From NCBI GenBank assembly GCA_900541965.1, contig UQLN01000011.1, positions 1-64,000 on the forward strand: a DNA stretch of 64,000 bases. Direction: 5' to 3'. Under the pieces are notes generated by a model. It ran no database searches and had not been told where the DNA came from. It worked only from the letters and a program-made list of their open reading frames with translations. This DNA comes from an uncultured Parabacteroides sp. Its GTDB lineage: Bacteria; Bacteroidota; Bacteroidia; Bacteroidales; Tannerellaceae. Every line of letters starts with the position of its first letter. The stretch's first letter is position 1. A program made the translations under genes and the position numbers. This document shows, piece after piece, positions 34,189-42,912 of this stretch.

Positions 34189-34491
34189 TTAGAATTCGTA
34201 GTCTACACAAGCTCTGTCCGCTTTAATCGGCCCGATAATACCTTTAGATACGGCAACATGTTCGGGGTGATTGGCATATGTGCTAACATCTTCCAGCGAA
34301 TCAAGTTCTGTTGTAAGAATGATGTCCCAGGTTTCGGCCGGATTGATATTGAAATCTACCCGTATCAGACGCAGAACATCGATTTTATGGATTAATGCTT
34401 CCAGTTTGGATTTAATCTCTTGCATTTTAGCTGTTTTCTCAGCCGGAGTGGCAAACTCTGTCAGTTTGAACATTACGATGTGTCTTACCAT
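34189..34491 (-). CDS. Dabb (stress-responsive A/B barrel) protein
   Basis: A 100-aa dimeric alpha/beta barrel protein of the Dabb family. It begins MVRHIVMFKL and has AEKTAKMQEIKSKLEAL and YANHPEHVAVSKGIIGPI, the family's typical start and HP.H motif. Related to olivetolic-acid cyclase-like and stress proteins; function in bacteria is mostly unknown. It lies 22 bp from serB and from the C_GCAxxG_C_C gene. Confidence 0.9.
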   Translation of the reverse strand: MVRHIVMFKLTEFATPAEKTAKMQEIKSKLEALIHKIDVLRLIRVDFNINPAETWDIILTTELDSLEDVSTYANHPEHVAVSKGIIGPIKADRACVDYEF

Positions 34492-34513
34492 ATAGCTACT
34501 TCTTAAAGTTTAA

Positions 34514-35740
34514 TTATATCTGTTCATCTAAATGAGAATCTTTGTATCCCAGGAAATATAAAATACCGTCCAGCCCGATTGTCGAGATCGATTGTTGGGC
34601 GTTAGCTTTTACCTTCGGTTTGGCATGGAAGGCAATACCCAGCCCGGCAATACTGATCATAGGCAGATCGTTGGCTCCATCGCCTACAGCTACCGTCTGG
34701 CGAATATCCACATTTTCTACCTGCGCAATCAGACGGAGGAGTTCGGCTTTACGCTTGCCGTCAACGATATCACCCAAGTGACGTCCGGTCAGCTTTCCGT
34801 CTTCCACTTCCAGCTCATTGGCATATACGTAGTCGATATTATATTTCTGTTTCAGGTAATTTCCGAAATAAGTGAATCCTCCGGAAAGGATGGCAATCTT
34901 GAATCCGATTTTCTTGAGGATACGCATCAGGCGGTCCACACCTTCGGTAATCGGAAGGCTTTCTGCTATTTCCTGCATGACAGAAACATCCAATCCCTTC
35001 AGCAGGGCACAACGTTGGCGGAAACTTTCATTAAAGTCGATTTCCCCACGCATGGCAGATTCGGTAATTGCCTTTACCTGGTCGCCTACACCGGCGCGTA
35101 TGGCCAGTTCGTCGATAACTTCTGTTTCAATCAGAGTAGAGTCCATATCGAAACAAATCAAGCGGCGCATACGGCGGAACATACTTTCCTCCTGGAATGA
35201 AATGTCCATTTCCTGTTCAGACGAAAGTTTCATGAATGCAGCCTGCATTTCTTCCTTGTTACACGGGGTGCCCCTGACAGAGAACTCAACACTGGCTTTC
35301 GGTGTACGGGCATTTTCATCCAGCGGAATACGTCCGGTTAGACGCTTGATATCGTCGATATTCATTCCCTGCTCAGCTACAATACGGGTGACACCGGCTA
35401 TCTGCTTCGCTGTAAGTTTACGTCCTACAATCGTGATGATGTACCGGTTCTTTCCCTGCATGGAAACCCACTGGTCGTAAGCCTCTTCTGTAATCGGATT
35501 GAAACGGATATTTACATCCAATTCATAGCTTTTGAACAATAATTCTTTCAAAATATCTCCCGAATTTCCTTCACAGCTTTGAAAAAGAATGCCCAGAGAT
35601 AAATTATTATGAATGTCAGCCTGACCTATATCTAAAATAACCGCATTATTTTTTGCCAGAATTTCGGTAAGCGCCGCAGTTACTCCCGGACGGTCTGTTC
35701 CATTAATATTTATCAGTATTATTTCGTCTTTTTGTTGCAT
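34514..35740 (-). CDS. serB: Phosphoserine phosphatase with N-terminal ACT domains
   Basis: A 408-aa enzyme that makes serine from phosphoserine. The start is ATG 35740 (MQQKDEIILININGTDRPGV); a 21-codon extension in the open frame looks non-coding. Residues 1-185 hold two ACT-type domains (ININGTDRPGVTAAL and ITIVGRKLTAKQIAGVTRI), which sense serine in other family members. The HAD core follows: CFDMDSTLIETEVIDELA (nucleophile Asp), ILSGGFTYF, and AVGDGANDLPMI. Promoter candidates are two TAnnTTTG boxes just upstream (35759-35774, minus strand). Confidence 0.93.
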   Translation of the reverse strand: MQQKDEIILININGTDRPGVTAALTEILAKNNAVILDIGQADIHNNLSLGILFQSCEGNSGDILKELLFKSYELDVNIRFNPITEEAYDQWVSMQGKNRYIITIVGRKLTAKQIAGVTRIVAEQGMNIDDIKRLTGRIPLDENARTPKASVEFSVRGTPCNKEEMQAAFMKLSSEQEMDISFQEESMFRRMRRLICFDMDSTLIETEVIDELAIRAGVGDQVKAITESAMRGEIDFNESFRQRCALLKGLDVSVMQEIAESLPITEGVDRLMRILKKIGFKIAILSGGFTYFGNYLKQKYNIDYVYANELEVEDGKLTGRHLGDIVDGKRKAELLRLIAQVENVDIRQTVAVGDGANDLPMISIAGLGIAFHAKPKVKANAQQSISTIGLDGILYFLGYKDSHLDEQI

Positions 35741-35896
35741 ATTTATTATATTTGTGGACAAAGGTACAAAGTTATGTACATAATTTGACGATTTAAGTAA
35801 CAAAAAACACTTTGTAATTGTTACACATAAAGAGATATTATTGTCTAACTATAGAACCTGGCGACCTTAAAAAGTCCTGACTGGCAGGCACACAGA

Positions 35897-36424
35897 ATGA
35901 AGATACAGTTTGAAATTAAGGAAAAAATGCCTGAAATTATCGAGGAAATAATGCATTCTGATAAATGGCAGACAAATGTATTTGAGAAAATGCAAGGTTT
36001 GAAGCGTGTTAAAATCAAAGATCCTCAGTTTGATTCCGAGGCATGTATCGAGATCTGGGACCGTGAAATCCATATCCGGACCGCATGGTCTAATTATACC
36101 TATCGTATCTTTATGCGTGGGGATTCCGTTTGGTGTGAGTATATTGGTGCTTATCGCGGATTGTTGGAACAGAAACTCTTGCCGACTCTTACTCCCAAAT
36201 TGAATATTTTGGATTCGGAAGTGGTGGAGAGCTCTCTTACCGGAAATAAAAAGGAAACTTTACGTACCTATGGCACAGAAAATCTTAAATTGAAAAACTT
36301 TCGCCGTGGAAACTTCAAGGAAGAATATAATAGAGCATCACCTATGGATCATCCAACTGTAGTATATGATGAGTATATAAAGGAAGGAATGCCAATGCCT
36401 TCACCGTATGATAAAAAAGGGTGA
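35897..36424 (+). CDS. Unknown conserved-looking cytosolic protein
   Basis: A 175-aa protein I do not recognise. It has no signal or membrane helix. The N-terminus is helical and acidic (EIKEKMPEIIEEIMHSDKW), the middle a beta-rich segment (IEIWDREIHIRTAWSNYTYRIFMRGDSVWCEYIGAY), and the C-terminus charged and Pro-rich. Codon use is like its neighbours, and the frame is uninterrupted between the divergent serB gene and a non-coding region, so it is a real gene. No operon partner. Confidence 0.65.
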   Translation: MKIQFEIKEKMPEIIEEIMHSDKWQTNVFEKMQGLKRVKIKDPQFDSEACIEIWDREIHIRTAWSNYTYRIFMRGDSVWCEYIGAYRGLLEQKLLPTLTPKLNILDSEVVESSLTGNKKETLRTYGTENLKLKNFRRGNFKEEYNRASPMDHPTVVYDEYIKEGMPMPSPYDKKG

Positions 36425-36437
36425 AAAACTTTTTGCT

Positions 36438-36528
36438 AATTGACAAGTGAGAGTTGACTGTCGAGCTTTGCGCTCGGTATATAAATCGGCTGAAAACCGA
36501 AATAACCGTCCACTCTCATTTGTTAATT
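36438..36528. repeat. 91-bp palindromic element (MITE- or REP-like)
   Basis: Terminal arms 36438-36458 and 36508-36528 are inverse copies at 18 of 21 positions. Inside are two smaller hairpins: CGAGC...GCTCG (about 36461-36475) and TCGG...CCGA (about 36486-36500). Folded, it gives a closed stem with two arms. It encodes nothing and lies between genes, typical of small dispersed palindromic repeats. Other copies cannot be checked here. Confidence 0.55.
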
Positions 36529-36621
36529 TTGTTTTATACTATTGCATAACATAAGTATATCAGGAATGGCAAGAGATATAGTTGCCATCAACAGGAAAAA
36601 TCTCTTATTACTTTTTTTCAT
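36523..36621 (-). CDS. Possible 32-aa small hydrophobic protein
   Basis: ATG at 36621, stop TAA at 36523-36525, which lies inside the arm of the palindromic element. The product begins MKKSNKRFFLLMATISLA: positive start, then a hydrophobic stretch to residue 26. This could be a small membrane peptide or a truncated signal sequence. No ribosome site or promoter supports it, so it is only a candidate. Confidence 0.2.
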   Translation of the reverse strand: MKKSNKRFFLLMATISLAIPDILMLCNSIKQN

Positions 36622-36867
36622 GACTTTTCTGTATTAATGGATGTATATAATGTGTAAGCCTCTGCTAGTCAAAATTTCATGTGGTGCATGGTCAAACAAG
36701 AAGGATACTAACAATTGTAGCCATCCCAAATCTCTGCATCCTCATAGAAAGTACGCTTGATCTGCAAATTACTGTTAATATTGTGCTATAAAACAGTCTA
36801 TTTTTATCTAATGTGTGCGGTAAAACATATAAAAAAGCTTGTTTTTTACCAGAAAAGCGTTATATAA

Positions 36868-36900
36868 TTTGGAGGAAAAGGGACTTTCCATATATCTTTG
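36868..36900 (+). promoter_or_regulatory. Promoter of the thioredoxin-fold gene
   Basis: TTTG (36868-36871), 21 bp, TATCTTTG (36893-36900). Transcription would begin near 36907 and give a leader of about 130 nt. Confidence 0.65.
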
Positions 36901-36906
36901 CTGCCG

Positions 36907-37036
36907 TTAAGAACAAGAAAACGATTCCTTAGCGAAGGAAAAAGCTCTTGTTTACTTCCTGAAAATCAGGAGTCGGAAGAATGAAACTTCCTTGTGGAGA
37001 CGTTGTTCCGATTAAGTTTAACGTAAAAATGATGAT
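36907..37036 (+). promoter_or_regulatory. Structured 5' leader with three hairpins
   Basis: Hairpin 1: TTCCTT/AAGGAA (36925-36930, 36935-36940) inside an outer CAAGA/TCTTG pair (36914-36918, 36946-36950). Hairpin 2: TCCTGA/TCAGGA (36957-36962, 36966-36971). Hairpin 3: GGAAG/CTTCC (36975-36979, 36987-36991). They follow each other closely. Known riboswitch signatures are not recognised. Confidence 0.5.
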
Positions 37037-37537
37037 ATGAAAGTAAGAGCTTATGTTCTCTTTGTTGCAGCTGCGTTGCTTGCCATTTCAGCCGGAACAA
37101 AAAACGCGAGACCTACTGAGGGTGTAAACCCTGGAGATCTTGCGCCGAGAATAGAGTTTTTGGGAAACGGAAGTGATTCCAGTTTCCAAAATCATTCAGG
37201 ACGCTACACTTTGCTTAATTTCTGGGCAGCTTACGATGCTGAATCGAGGGCCCGTAACGTTCAATTATGGAATGAAGTTAATAAGATGAGTTCAGACAAA
37301 ATTGACATGTGCTCAATCTCGATGGACGAGAAGCCGTCTATCTTTACCGAGACGGTAAAGGCTGACAAGCTGGAAGGTACAAAACAATTTCATGAAGGAC
37401 TCGGAAAAAAGTCAAAGTTGTATGGGGAGTATAGACTGGATAAGGGTTTCCAGAACTTCCTGATAGACGACAAAGGAGTTATTATAGCCGCCAATGTGAC
37501 TCCGGATCAATTGACAAAGATGCTTGAAAAAATTTAA
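37037..37537 (+). CDS. Secreted thioredoxin-fold protein lacking the CxxC motif
   Basis: A 166-aa protein with a signal peptide (about residues 1-20, ending SAG). Residues 35-165 follow the TlpA/thioredoxin-like layout: GDLAPRIEFLG, YTLLNFWAAYDAESR, DMCSISMDEKPSIF, YGEYRLDKGFQNFLIDDKGVIIAANVTPDQL. In active members the segment after NFWA is C-x-x-C; here it reads AYDAESR, so no disulfide chemistry is expected. The cis-Pro position is also changed (FQNFLID). It may be a structural or binding protein of the periplasm. Its promoter and long structured leader suggest strong, regulated expression. Confidence 0.8.
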   Translation: MKVRAYVLFVAAALLAISAGTKNARPTEGVNPGDLAPRIEFLGNGSDSSFQNHSGRYTLLNFWAAYDAESRARNVQLWNEVNKMSSDKIDMCSISMDEKPSIFTETVKADKLEGTKQFHEGLGKKSKLYGEYRLDKGFQNFLIDDKGVIIAANVTPDQLTKMLEKI

Positions 37538-37561
37538 TCAGTAGATTATTTATTATTTTAG

Positions 37562-37599
37562 AAAGAGTTGTTTCGTTTATTCGGAACAACTCTTTTTTT
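37562..37599. terminator. Terminator between convergent genes
   Basis: AAAGAGTTGTTtCG and CGgAACAACTCTTT (one mismatch) over a short loop, with a T run on the plus strand and A's on the other side. It serves the thioredoxin-fold gene and possibly the SDR gene. Confidence 0.8.
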
Positions 37600-37602
37600 A
37601 TT

Positions 37603-38358
37603 TTAATGAATACTGAAAGCTCCATCCACTAATAGAGCGTGACCATCTATGAAACTTGCTTGCGGGCTACACAACCAAAGTACAGCATTGGCAATTTCTT
37701 CCGGTTGACCAAGCCGTCCTGCCGGAATATCACGTACTAGTTCCTGCTCTAAAGAAGGATTACGTCGCATTAGGTCTTCTGCCATCGGAGTACGGATAAC
37801 TCCAGGACATATGGCGTTGATGCGAATGTTTTGCGCTGCATAATCAATGGCAGCAGTACGTGTCAGTCCGATAATGGCATGTTTGCAAGCAATATAGGCA
37901 GCCTGTCCAGGAAACCCCGTGACACCTCCTTGAGAAGAGGTATTAACGATAGCTCCTCCTCCTTGCTTCTGCATCTGAAGAATTTCGTAACGCATACAAT
38001 TCCATACCCCTTTTAAATCAACAGCTATAGTGCGGTCAAACTCATCATCGGTAATCTCTGCCATCGGACGTTGCGGAGTTTGTATGCCTGCATTATTAAG
38101 AGTTGCATCCAATCGACCATAAGCCGCCACAATCCAATTAATCATCGCCTTTACAGCTTGAGTGTCCGATACATCGCATCGGTATGCTACAGCTTTGTAA
38201 CCTTTAGAGAGTAATTTTTCTACTTGTTCTTTAGGTTCACAAATGTCAGCCAATACGGTTGTGTACCCTGCTTTAGCAAAAGCTTCAGCGCAAGCGAGTC
38301 CAATGCCCATAGCAGCCCCGGTTACTAAAGCAATTTTTTCTTCCATTGTTGTTGTCAT
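37603..38358 (-). CDS. SDR-family oxidoreductase
   Basis: A 251-aa short-chain dehydrogenase. TGAAMGIG (cofactor loop, residues about 14-21), NNAGIQTP, NTSSQGG (catalytic Ser), YIACKH (Tyr-x3-Lys) and the PGVIRTPMAEDL segment show a complete classical SDR. The Asp in LADICEP suggests NAD(H) preference. Met5 is a possible alternative start. An AraC-type regulator gene lies upstream on the same strand, separated by a terminator. Substrate unknown; sugar, sterol or bile-acid alcohols are all possible for gut SDRs. Confidence 0.9.
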   Translation of the reverse strand: MTTTMEEKIALVTGAAMGIGLACAEAFAKAGYTTVLADICEPKEQVEKLLSKGYKAVAYRCDVSDTQAVKAMINWIVAAYGRLDATLNNAGIQTPQRPMAEITDDEFDRTIAVDLKGVWNCMRYEILQMQKQGGGAIVNTSSQGGVTGFPGQAAYIACKHAIIGLTRTAAIDYAAQNIRINAICPGVIRTPMAEDLMRRNPSLEQELVRDIPAGRLGQPEEIANAVLWLCSPQASFIDGHALLVDGAFSIH

Positions 38359-38474
38359 AATTATCTGATTTTTAAAATGAATATTATTATAGAATCACAA
38401 TGCAAAGGTACAGGGATTTTGATGCAGGGGTTTTGTTGTGTGGTTCAAATTGCTTTGTTGAGAAGTTCACAAAT

Positions 38475-38508
38475 AAAAAAAGTCTCACATAAATTGCGAG
38501 ACTTTTTT
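38475..38508 (-). terminator. Terminator of the AraC-type gene
   Basis: AAAAAAGTCTC (38475-38485) and GAGACTTTTTT (38498-38508) form a perfect 11-bp stem with a U run on either strand, 3 bp after the gene's stop. Confidence 0.85.
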
Positions 38509-38510
38509 TA

Positions 38511-39335
38511 TTATTGTATATCTTTTATCGGAGGAACACCATACGTTTCTTTATAAATTTTTGAGAAATGAGAGAGATTCTTGAATCCTACTTTAAAACA
38601 AACATCCGATACCTTAAGCCCTCCTTGCCGTATTAACTCGTGAGCGGCTTCAAGACGGCGGCGTATTAGCCATTCTCGCGGGGAAAGTATACTGCACTTT
38701 TTGAAATCGCGTTTAAAGGTAGACAGGCTCCGACCGGTATAGTTGGCGATTTCTTCCATTGAGATGTCATTCATATAATTGCTTTCCATAAAATCCAATA
38801 TGTCGATTTTCCACGGGTCTGTAAAATCAAAAACAGAGGCGTACAGACTTTTGCCTGTATTTAGCAACACATAAATGCCCTCAACCATTTTCAATTGTAA
38901 TAATTCTTCTGTTGGCTGAATGTTTGACTTAAAGTAAGGTGTCATGGATTCAAACAGGCTTACGATGTCAGGGCGATTGGATGGTAATTGGCACAGGCTT
39001 ATTTTATCTCGTTTAGCATCTTTAGGTATTGTATTTCGGTCTAGTTGACTGTAAAAACTACGCAAAAACTTTGTCGTGAACATTAGGAAAATGGCTTTAA
39101 ACTGTTCTCCGTTCCATGCTTGTTTGGTCATTTGTACTCTGAAATCCTTACGGATAAAGGCGCAATCCCCTCTGTGCAATCGAGTGATTTTGCCCCTTTC
39201 ATCGATTATCATTTCACCAGAGTACACATATACTAACACATGGGAATGATTATGATGCAAACAACTTTTTCCTCCGTCAAAATACATTGCCAAGAAAAAG
39301 TCTGAATAATGTAAAGTATTGATTCCGTCCGTCAT
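38511..39335 (-). CDS. AraC-family transcriptional regulator
   Basis: A 274-aa regulator. The N-terminal half is a cupin-like sensor (HHNHSHVLVYVYSGEMIIDERGKITRLHRGDCAFI). The C-terminal 100 residues hold the two AraC helix-turn-helix motifs (MEEIANYTGRSLSTFKRDFKK and VSDVCFKVGFKNLSHFSKIYKETYGVPP). Its neighbour downstream is the SDR gene, which it may control, although a terminator separates them. Ligand unknown. Confidence 0.92.
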   Translation of the reverse strand: MTDGINTLHYSDFFLAMYFDGGKSCLHHNHSHVLVYVYSGEMIIDERGKITRLHRGDCAFIRKDFRVQMTKQAWNGEQFKAIFLMFTTKFLRSFYSQLDRNTIPKDAKRDKISLCQLPSNRPDIVSLFESMTPYFKSNIQPTEELLQLKMVEGIYVLLNTGKSLYASVFDFTDPWKIDILDFMESNYMNDISMEEIANYTGRSLSTFKRDFKKCSILSPREWLIRRRLEAAHELIRQGGLKVSDVCFKVGFKNLSHFSKIYKETYGVPPIKDIQ

Positions 39336-39490
39336 TTTTTCTATTTGATTATAAACATAAATTCATCTTACAAAAATAGTTGTTTCTACAAGAAAGGACT
39401 TTGTTGTGAAGCTCAAATTCAGATTGGACTATTCTTGAATATAAGGAATAGGGCCGGATAATAAGGGAACATTCCTCTTTATTGAGATAA

Positions 39491-40243
39491 TCATCTATCC
39501 ATCCAAGTTTTGAAGTCAGATACACGCTCTCTGCTGACAAGGATATCTTCTTTCTCGTGCCAGTTAGCAAGAATAATTTTTATCCTATTTGACGAGTATG
39601 TGATCATATCCTGAATAGCATAGTAATTAACTATGAAATTTCTGTTAATTCTGTAAAATAGCATTGGATCAACCAATTGTTGTATTTTATCTAATGAGTA
39701 ATCGACAGGATAACTTTTGCCGAAGTTGGAGAGAAGGAATACAGACCGTTCAAGAATATAAAAGCAGAAAATATCCGATGTCAGAATTGATTTGTAATGT
39801 TCGCCTATCTTTATCAAAAAGCGTTCTTTATTCCGGACAGGTAACTGTTGAATGATGGATTCATATTTAGAATAATCCTGTATCGTTCTATATATCGCAT
39901 TGAATTTGTCGATGGCACCTCGCAATTCATCCGGGTTAATAGGTTTCAATAAATAATCTATACTGTTTACCTTGAAAGCTTTTAAAGCATATTCATCGTA
40001 AGCTGTAATAAAAATAACGGGAGTTTTTATTCGGATTTTCTCAAAGATCTCAAAACACAGTCCATCCTCAAGCTGAATATCCATAAATATCAATTCGGAA
40101 CTCCGGTATTCAAAGAGCCAATTGACAGATTGCTCAACCGATTCAAGCACATTGATCACTTTTATCTCCGGATCGATTTCTTTCAGCAGACGGATTAGCC
40201 TCCGGGAAGCCGGGCGTTCATCTTCTATTATCAATACTTTCAT
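39491..40243 (-). CDS. LytTR-family response regulator
   Basis: A 250-aa two-component regulator. Residues 1-120 are the receiver (EDERPASRRL acidic pocket, phospho-Asp in ELIFMDIQLEDG, ITAYDEYALKAF with Thr/Ser site, YLLKPI with Lys). Residues 145-250 are a LytTR DNA-binding domain (LPVRNKERFLIKIGEHYKSI, FYRINRNFIVN). It overlaps the histidine kinase gene by 26 bp, so the two are made together. Confidence 0.93.
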   Translation of the reverse strand: MKVLIIEDERPASRRLIRLLKEIDPEIKVINVLESVEQSVNWLFEYRSSELIFMDIQLEDGLCFEIFEKIRIKTPVIFITAYDEYALKAFKVNSIDYLLKPINPDELRGAIDKFNAIYRTIQDYSKYESIIQQLPVRNKERFLIKIGEHYKSILTSDIFCFYILERSVFLLSNFGKSYPVDYSLDKIQQLVDPMLFYRINRNFIVNYYAIQDMITYSSNRIKIILANWHEKEDILVSRERVSDFKTWMDR

Positions 40244-41255
40244 CTTGAATGTCTATAACGTGTATTTTTACTATGAATTCATTATTTTCCCGGCTTACAA
40301 TCATCTCCTTGCCTGTAATAAGTTTAATTCGTTTCTTTAAATTGGACAAGCCTGTACCATATGAGTTTTCCAGTATATTTTTTTTCTGTATATTGTTTGA
40401 AACAACAATAAACAGTCCTTCCTCATAGATGTTTATTTTTAAAGGATTGTTTTCCGAAGCTGAATTGTGCTTCAGGGCATTCTCCACCAATGTCTGCAAT
40501 GATACCGGTACTATTCTGTATTTTCTAATATTAGGGATATTTATATCAAGAGCAATTTTATCACCATCACGTTCTTGTTGCAATTGGAAATAGTTCGCTA
40601 TAAACGTAATTTCTTTTTCCAATGGTACTAAATCCATCTCTTCATTATCCAGTATATACCTGTAGATACCCGATAACTTTTGAATATAACTGTCTGCTTT
40701 TTTCGGCTCTTCGTATACCAGTTCAGACAAGGTATTCAGGCTGTTAAACAGGAAGTGCGGATTAACCTGTGTTTTCAAGGTTTTATATTGATATTTCAGA
40801 TTCTCCTCCCTCAATTTTTGTTCGTTGTCAATGGCTTGACGCCATGTTGTATAAAAAAACACAACACAGCATATAAACAGCCCGATTGAAAGGGATATTA
40901 TTGCTCCTGGCCCTATTCTGTTTATGAAATTCTCCATGCCCCATCCTTTAATCCGGAATAATACGTAATTACCCGAATAATATAGAGTAAGTGCAATAAA
41001 CAATGTGGCAAGGAGGGAGAACACGAATGAGGGAATAAGTCCCTTTTTCAATTGGGCAATCGACTTTTTTGAATTGTTGCCGAGTATCCTGATAAATAAA
41101 TAAGCAATATTCAAAACAGACAGTAAATTAGTTATACCAAACACGACTGTTGTAACATCAAACGGACTTAGGTCCTCGGATAAACTTATGATCATACTGG
41201 ATCCGAAGCTAAATAGTACTGCAACAACTAATAGTGCTCTTGTATTCTGTTTCAT
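40218..41255 (-). CDS. LytS/YehU-type sensor histidine kinase
   Basis: A 345-aa inner-membrane kinase. Four hydrophobic segments cover about residues 8-150. The His_kinase domain follows with YQYKTLKTQVNPHFLFNSLNTLSEL (phospho-His in NPHFLFN) and LQTLVENALKHN (ATP N box), then the glycine-rich GTGLSNLKKRI. No large sensor loop outside the membrane, so the signal is probably sensed by the membrane part or through the secreted protein encoded 54 bp upstream. Confidence 0.92.
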   Translation of the reverse strand: MKQNTRALLVVAVLFSFGSSMIISLSEDLSPFDVTTVVFGITNLLSVLNIAYLFIRILGNNSKKSIAQLKKGLIPSFVFSLLATLFIALTLYYSGNYVLFRIKGWGMENFINRIGPGAIISLSIGLFICCVVFFYTTWRQAIDNEQKLREENLKYQYKTLKTQVNPHFLFNSLNTLSELVYEEPKKADSYIQKLSGIYRYILDNEEMDLVPLEKEITFIANYFQLQQERDGDKIALDINIPNIRKYRIVPVSLQTLVENALKHNSASENNPLKINIYEEGLFIVVSNNIQKKNILENSYGTGLSNLKKRIKLITGKEMIVSRENNEFIVKIHVIDIQDESIDNRR

Positions 41256-41309
41256 TTATGCAAATTTAATAATTATCCCGAAAGTTAGAACTGTGGTTTT
41301 CAAATCGTT

Positions 41310-42128
41310 TCAATTGATTCTCGACAAGGTTATGTATCTTACCGTATACTTTATATCACTATATGACAGTGTCTTTTCTTTTATGTCCATAAGTACATCT
41401 TCCGTCAGATTTGCATATTCGATCTGTTTATCGGAAAGGGAAACATAAATCTCACCCCAATAATGGCTTCTGCCCTTTATTGCAATATTTTCATATTCCA
41501 GGTTTAAAGGATTATTCATAACCGAATATTTCAAAATGGCACATATCTCATTATTGATTTCCGTAATTCCCAACCATGTAATTCTTGTGTCTTTATTCTC
41601 AAATGTTCCATAGGCTATTCCCAGTTCCCGGTTTATGTTTGTGGCTTTGTATTCGGTATTTAATTTTAAAGAATCCCAGTATTCATACGCAAATACCTCA
41701 AAGCTCAAAACATCCCACATCAAATTCATAATCAGCGGATCTGCTTCTGGTAAATTTTTTTTGAAGAAATCAGCAGGTATAATTTCTGCCCCCTGTTTAT
41801 ACTTGAAGTTTTCCATATAGTTGATTCTTTTGCCTTTGGGAAATTCAGTATAAAGAGATTTGGATTTGCATAAATAGATATTTTCCCATTGGACAGAGTC
41901 ATTTTTACAGGTTAAGTCACCTGTAATTCTGTTTTTTACTTGAAAATCACCGGATAAATCAAAGTCATAATAATCTGTTATCATGTGGAAAGAGCTGGCC
42001 TGCGATTTATCAAGTTCAAGTGCCGGAAGAGACTTAAGATAAGCCAATGTGTTTGCCATCTGTGAAAACGTACGGTTTGCAGTAAATGTTACTGCCATCA
42101 ATGTTAGAAATAAACTTAATGCTTTCAT
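41310..42128 (-). CDS. Secreted unknown protein linked to the LytS/LytT pair
   Basis: A 272-aa protein with a signal peptide (cut near NRTFS-QMAN). It has no recognised family. It has a mixed beta-rich pattern, with Phe/Tyr-rich segments (SFHMITDYYDFDLSGDF) and long strands (NNEICAILKYSVMN), and ends KYTVRYITLSRIN, which resembles outer-membrane or GLPGLI-like secreted proteins of Bacteroidetes only in general style. It is the first gene of the minus-strand unit with the kinase and regulator, so it may be the sensor's periplasmic partner or the system's target (inference). Confidence 0.7.
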   Translation of the reverse strand: MKALSLFLTLMAVTFTANRTFSQMANTLAYLKSLPALELDKSQASSFHMITDYYDFDLSGDFQVKNRITGDLTCKNDSVQWENIYLCKSKSLYTEFPKGKRINYMENFKYKQGAEIIPADFFKKNLPEADPLIMNLMWDVLSFEVFAYEYWDSLKLNTEYKATNINRELGIAYGTFENKDTRITWLGITEINNEICAILKYSVMNNPLNLEYENIAIKGRSHYWGEIYVSLSDKQIEYANLTEDVLMDIKEKTLSYSDIKYTVRYITLSRIN

Positions 42129-42333
42129 TTCTTTGTGTTTTCATGTGAATATTTATCACAAAGAAAAGCTCTGTTCTTTACATGACTAAATAAAAGTTGC
42201 TCAACCGTTGTTTCAGGTCGACGAATTGTATAAAATATATTTTTATTCGTTTTATATTTTTATCCGTTTGATACAACAAGCATTGTACTTGATAAATGTA
42301 GTTTTGAGCGGATGTGTATAAATCCGGAGACAT

Positions 42334-42912
42334 CTATTCTATATATCTTAATATTTTACAAGGATTACCGGCGGCTATACAGTTGGCAGGAATAGATTTT
42401 GTAACAATGCTTCCTGCTCCGATTGTTGTGCCATCTCCTATAGTTACTCCTGGTAAGATAATACTGCCTCCACCGATCCATACATTTTTTCCTATGTGGA
42501 CGGGGGTGGCCAAAGACTTCCAAAAATGGCTCTTTTCATCAAGACGTTCAAGTGGATTTGTAGAATGAAATACTGTATAAATATGAACACTCGGACCAAT
42601 TCCCGAAAAATCTCCGATAGTTATTGTATTGCAATCCAGAAAAACACAGTTCATGTTTATTTCCACATTCTTCCCTATATGTATATTTTCTCCGTAATCA
42701 ACGAAAAAAGGTGCTGAAATCCATACATTTTCACCTCTCGACCCTACTAATTCATCCAATAGGGCAGACTGTTTTTTTATATCGTCTGAAGGGGTGTTGT
42801 TATAGTCTTTTTGTAATTGCTTTGCTTTATGCCATCTGTTTATTAGTGTCTTATCTCCACAATCATAAGGTTCCCCGGCCAGCATCTTTTCTTTCTCTGT
42901 TTTCATAATCAT
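42334..42912 (-). CDS. Sugar O-acetyltransferase (maltose/galactoside type)
   Basis: A 192-aa left-handed beta-helix acyltransferase of the Maa/LacA family. The N-terminal maltose-acetyltransferase segment (EKMLAGEPYDCGD..LINRWHKAKQL) is followed by hexapeptide repeats (IHIGKNVEINMN, IGKNVWIGGGSIILPGVTIGDGTTIGAGSIVTKSIP). The catalytic His is in VHIYTVFHST. It uses acetyl-CoA to acetylate free sugars, likely as a detoxification step. Monocistronic; Met3 is an alternative start. Confidence 0.92.
   Translation of the reverse strand: MIMKTEKEKMLAGEPYDCGDKTLINRWHKAKQLQKDYNNTPSDDIKKQSALLDELVGSRGENVWISAPFFVDYGENIHIGKNVEINMNCVFLDCNTITIGDFSGIGPSVHIYTVFHSTNPLERLDEKSHFWKSLATPVHIGKNVWIGGGSIILPGVTIGDGTTIGAGSIVTKSIPANCIAAGNPCKILRYIE

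Larger units (their letters stand above)
36425..37036. other. Non-coding region with palindromic element and structured leader
   Basis: A 612-bp gap. It holds a 91-bp palindromic element (36438-36528), a possible 32-codon minus-strand frame (36523-36621), the promoter at 36868-36900 and a leader with three hairpins (36914-36991). I see nothing convincing from 36630 to 36860. Confidence 0.6.

Noticed and set aside
36438..36528. A tRNA-like cloverleaf
   Set aside because: Outer stem is too long and there is no T-loop GTTC motif or anticodon arm geometry.
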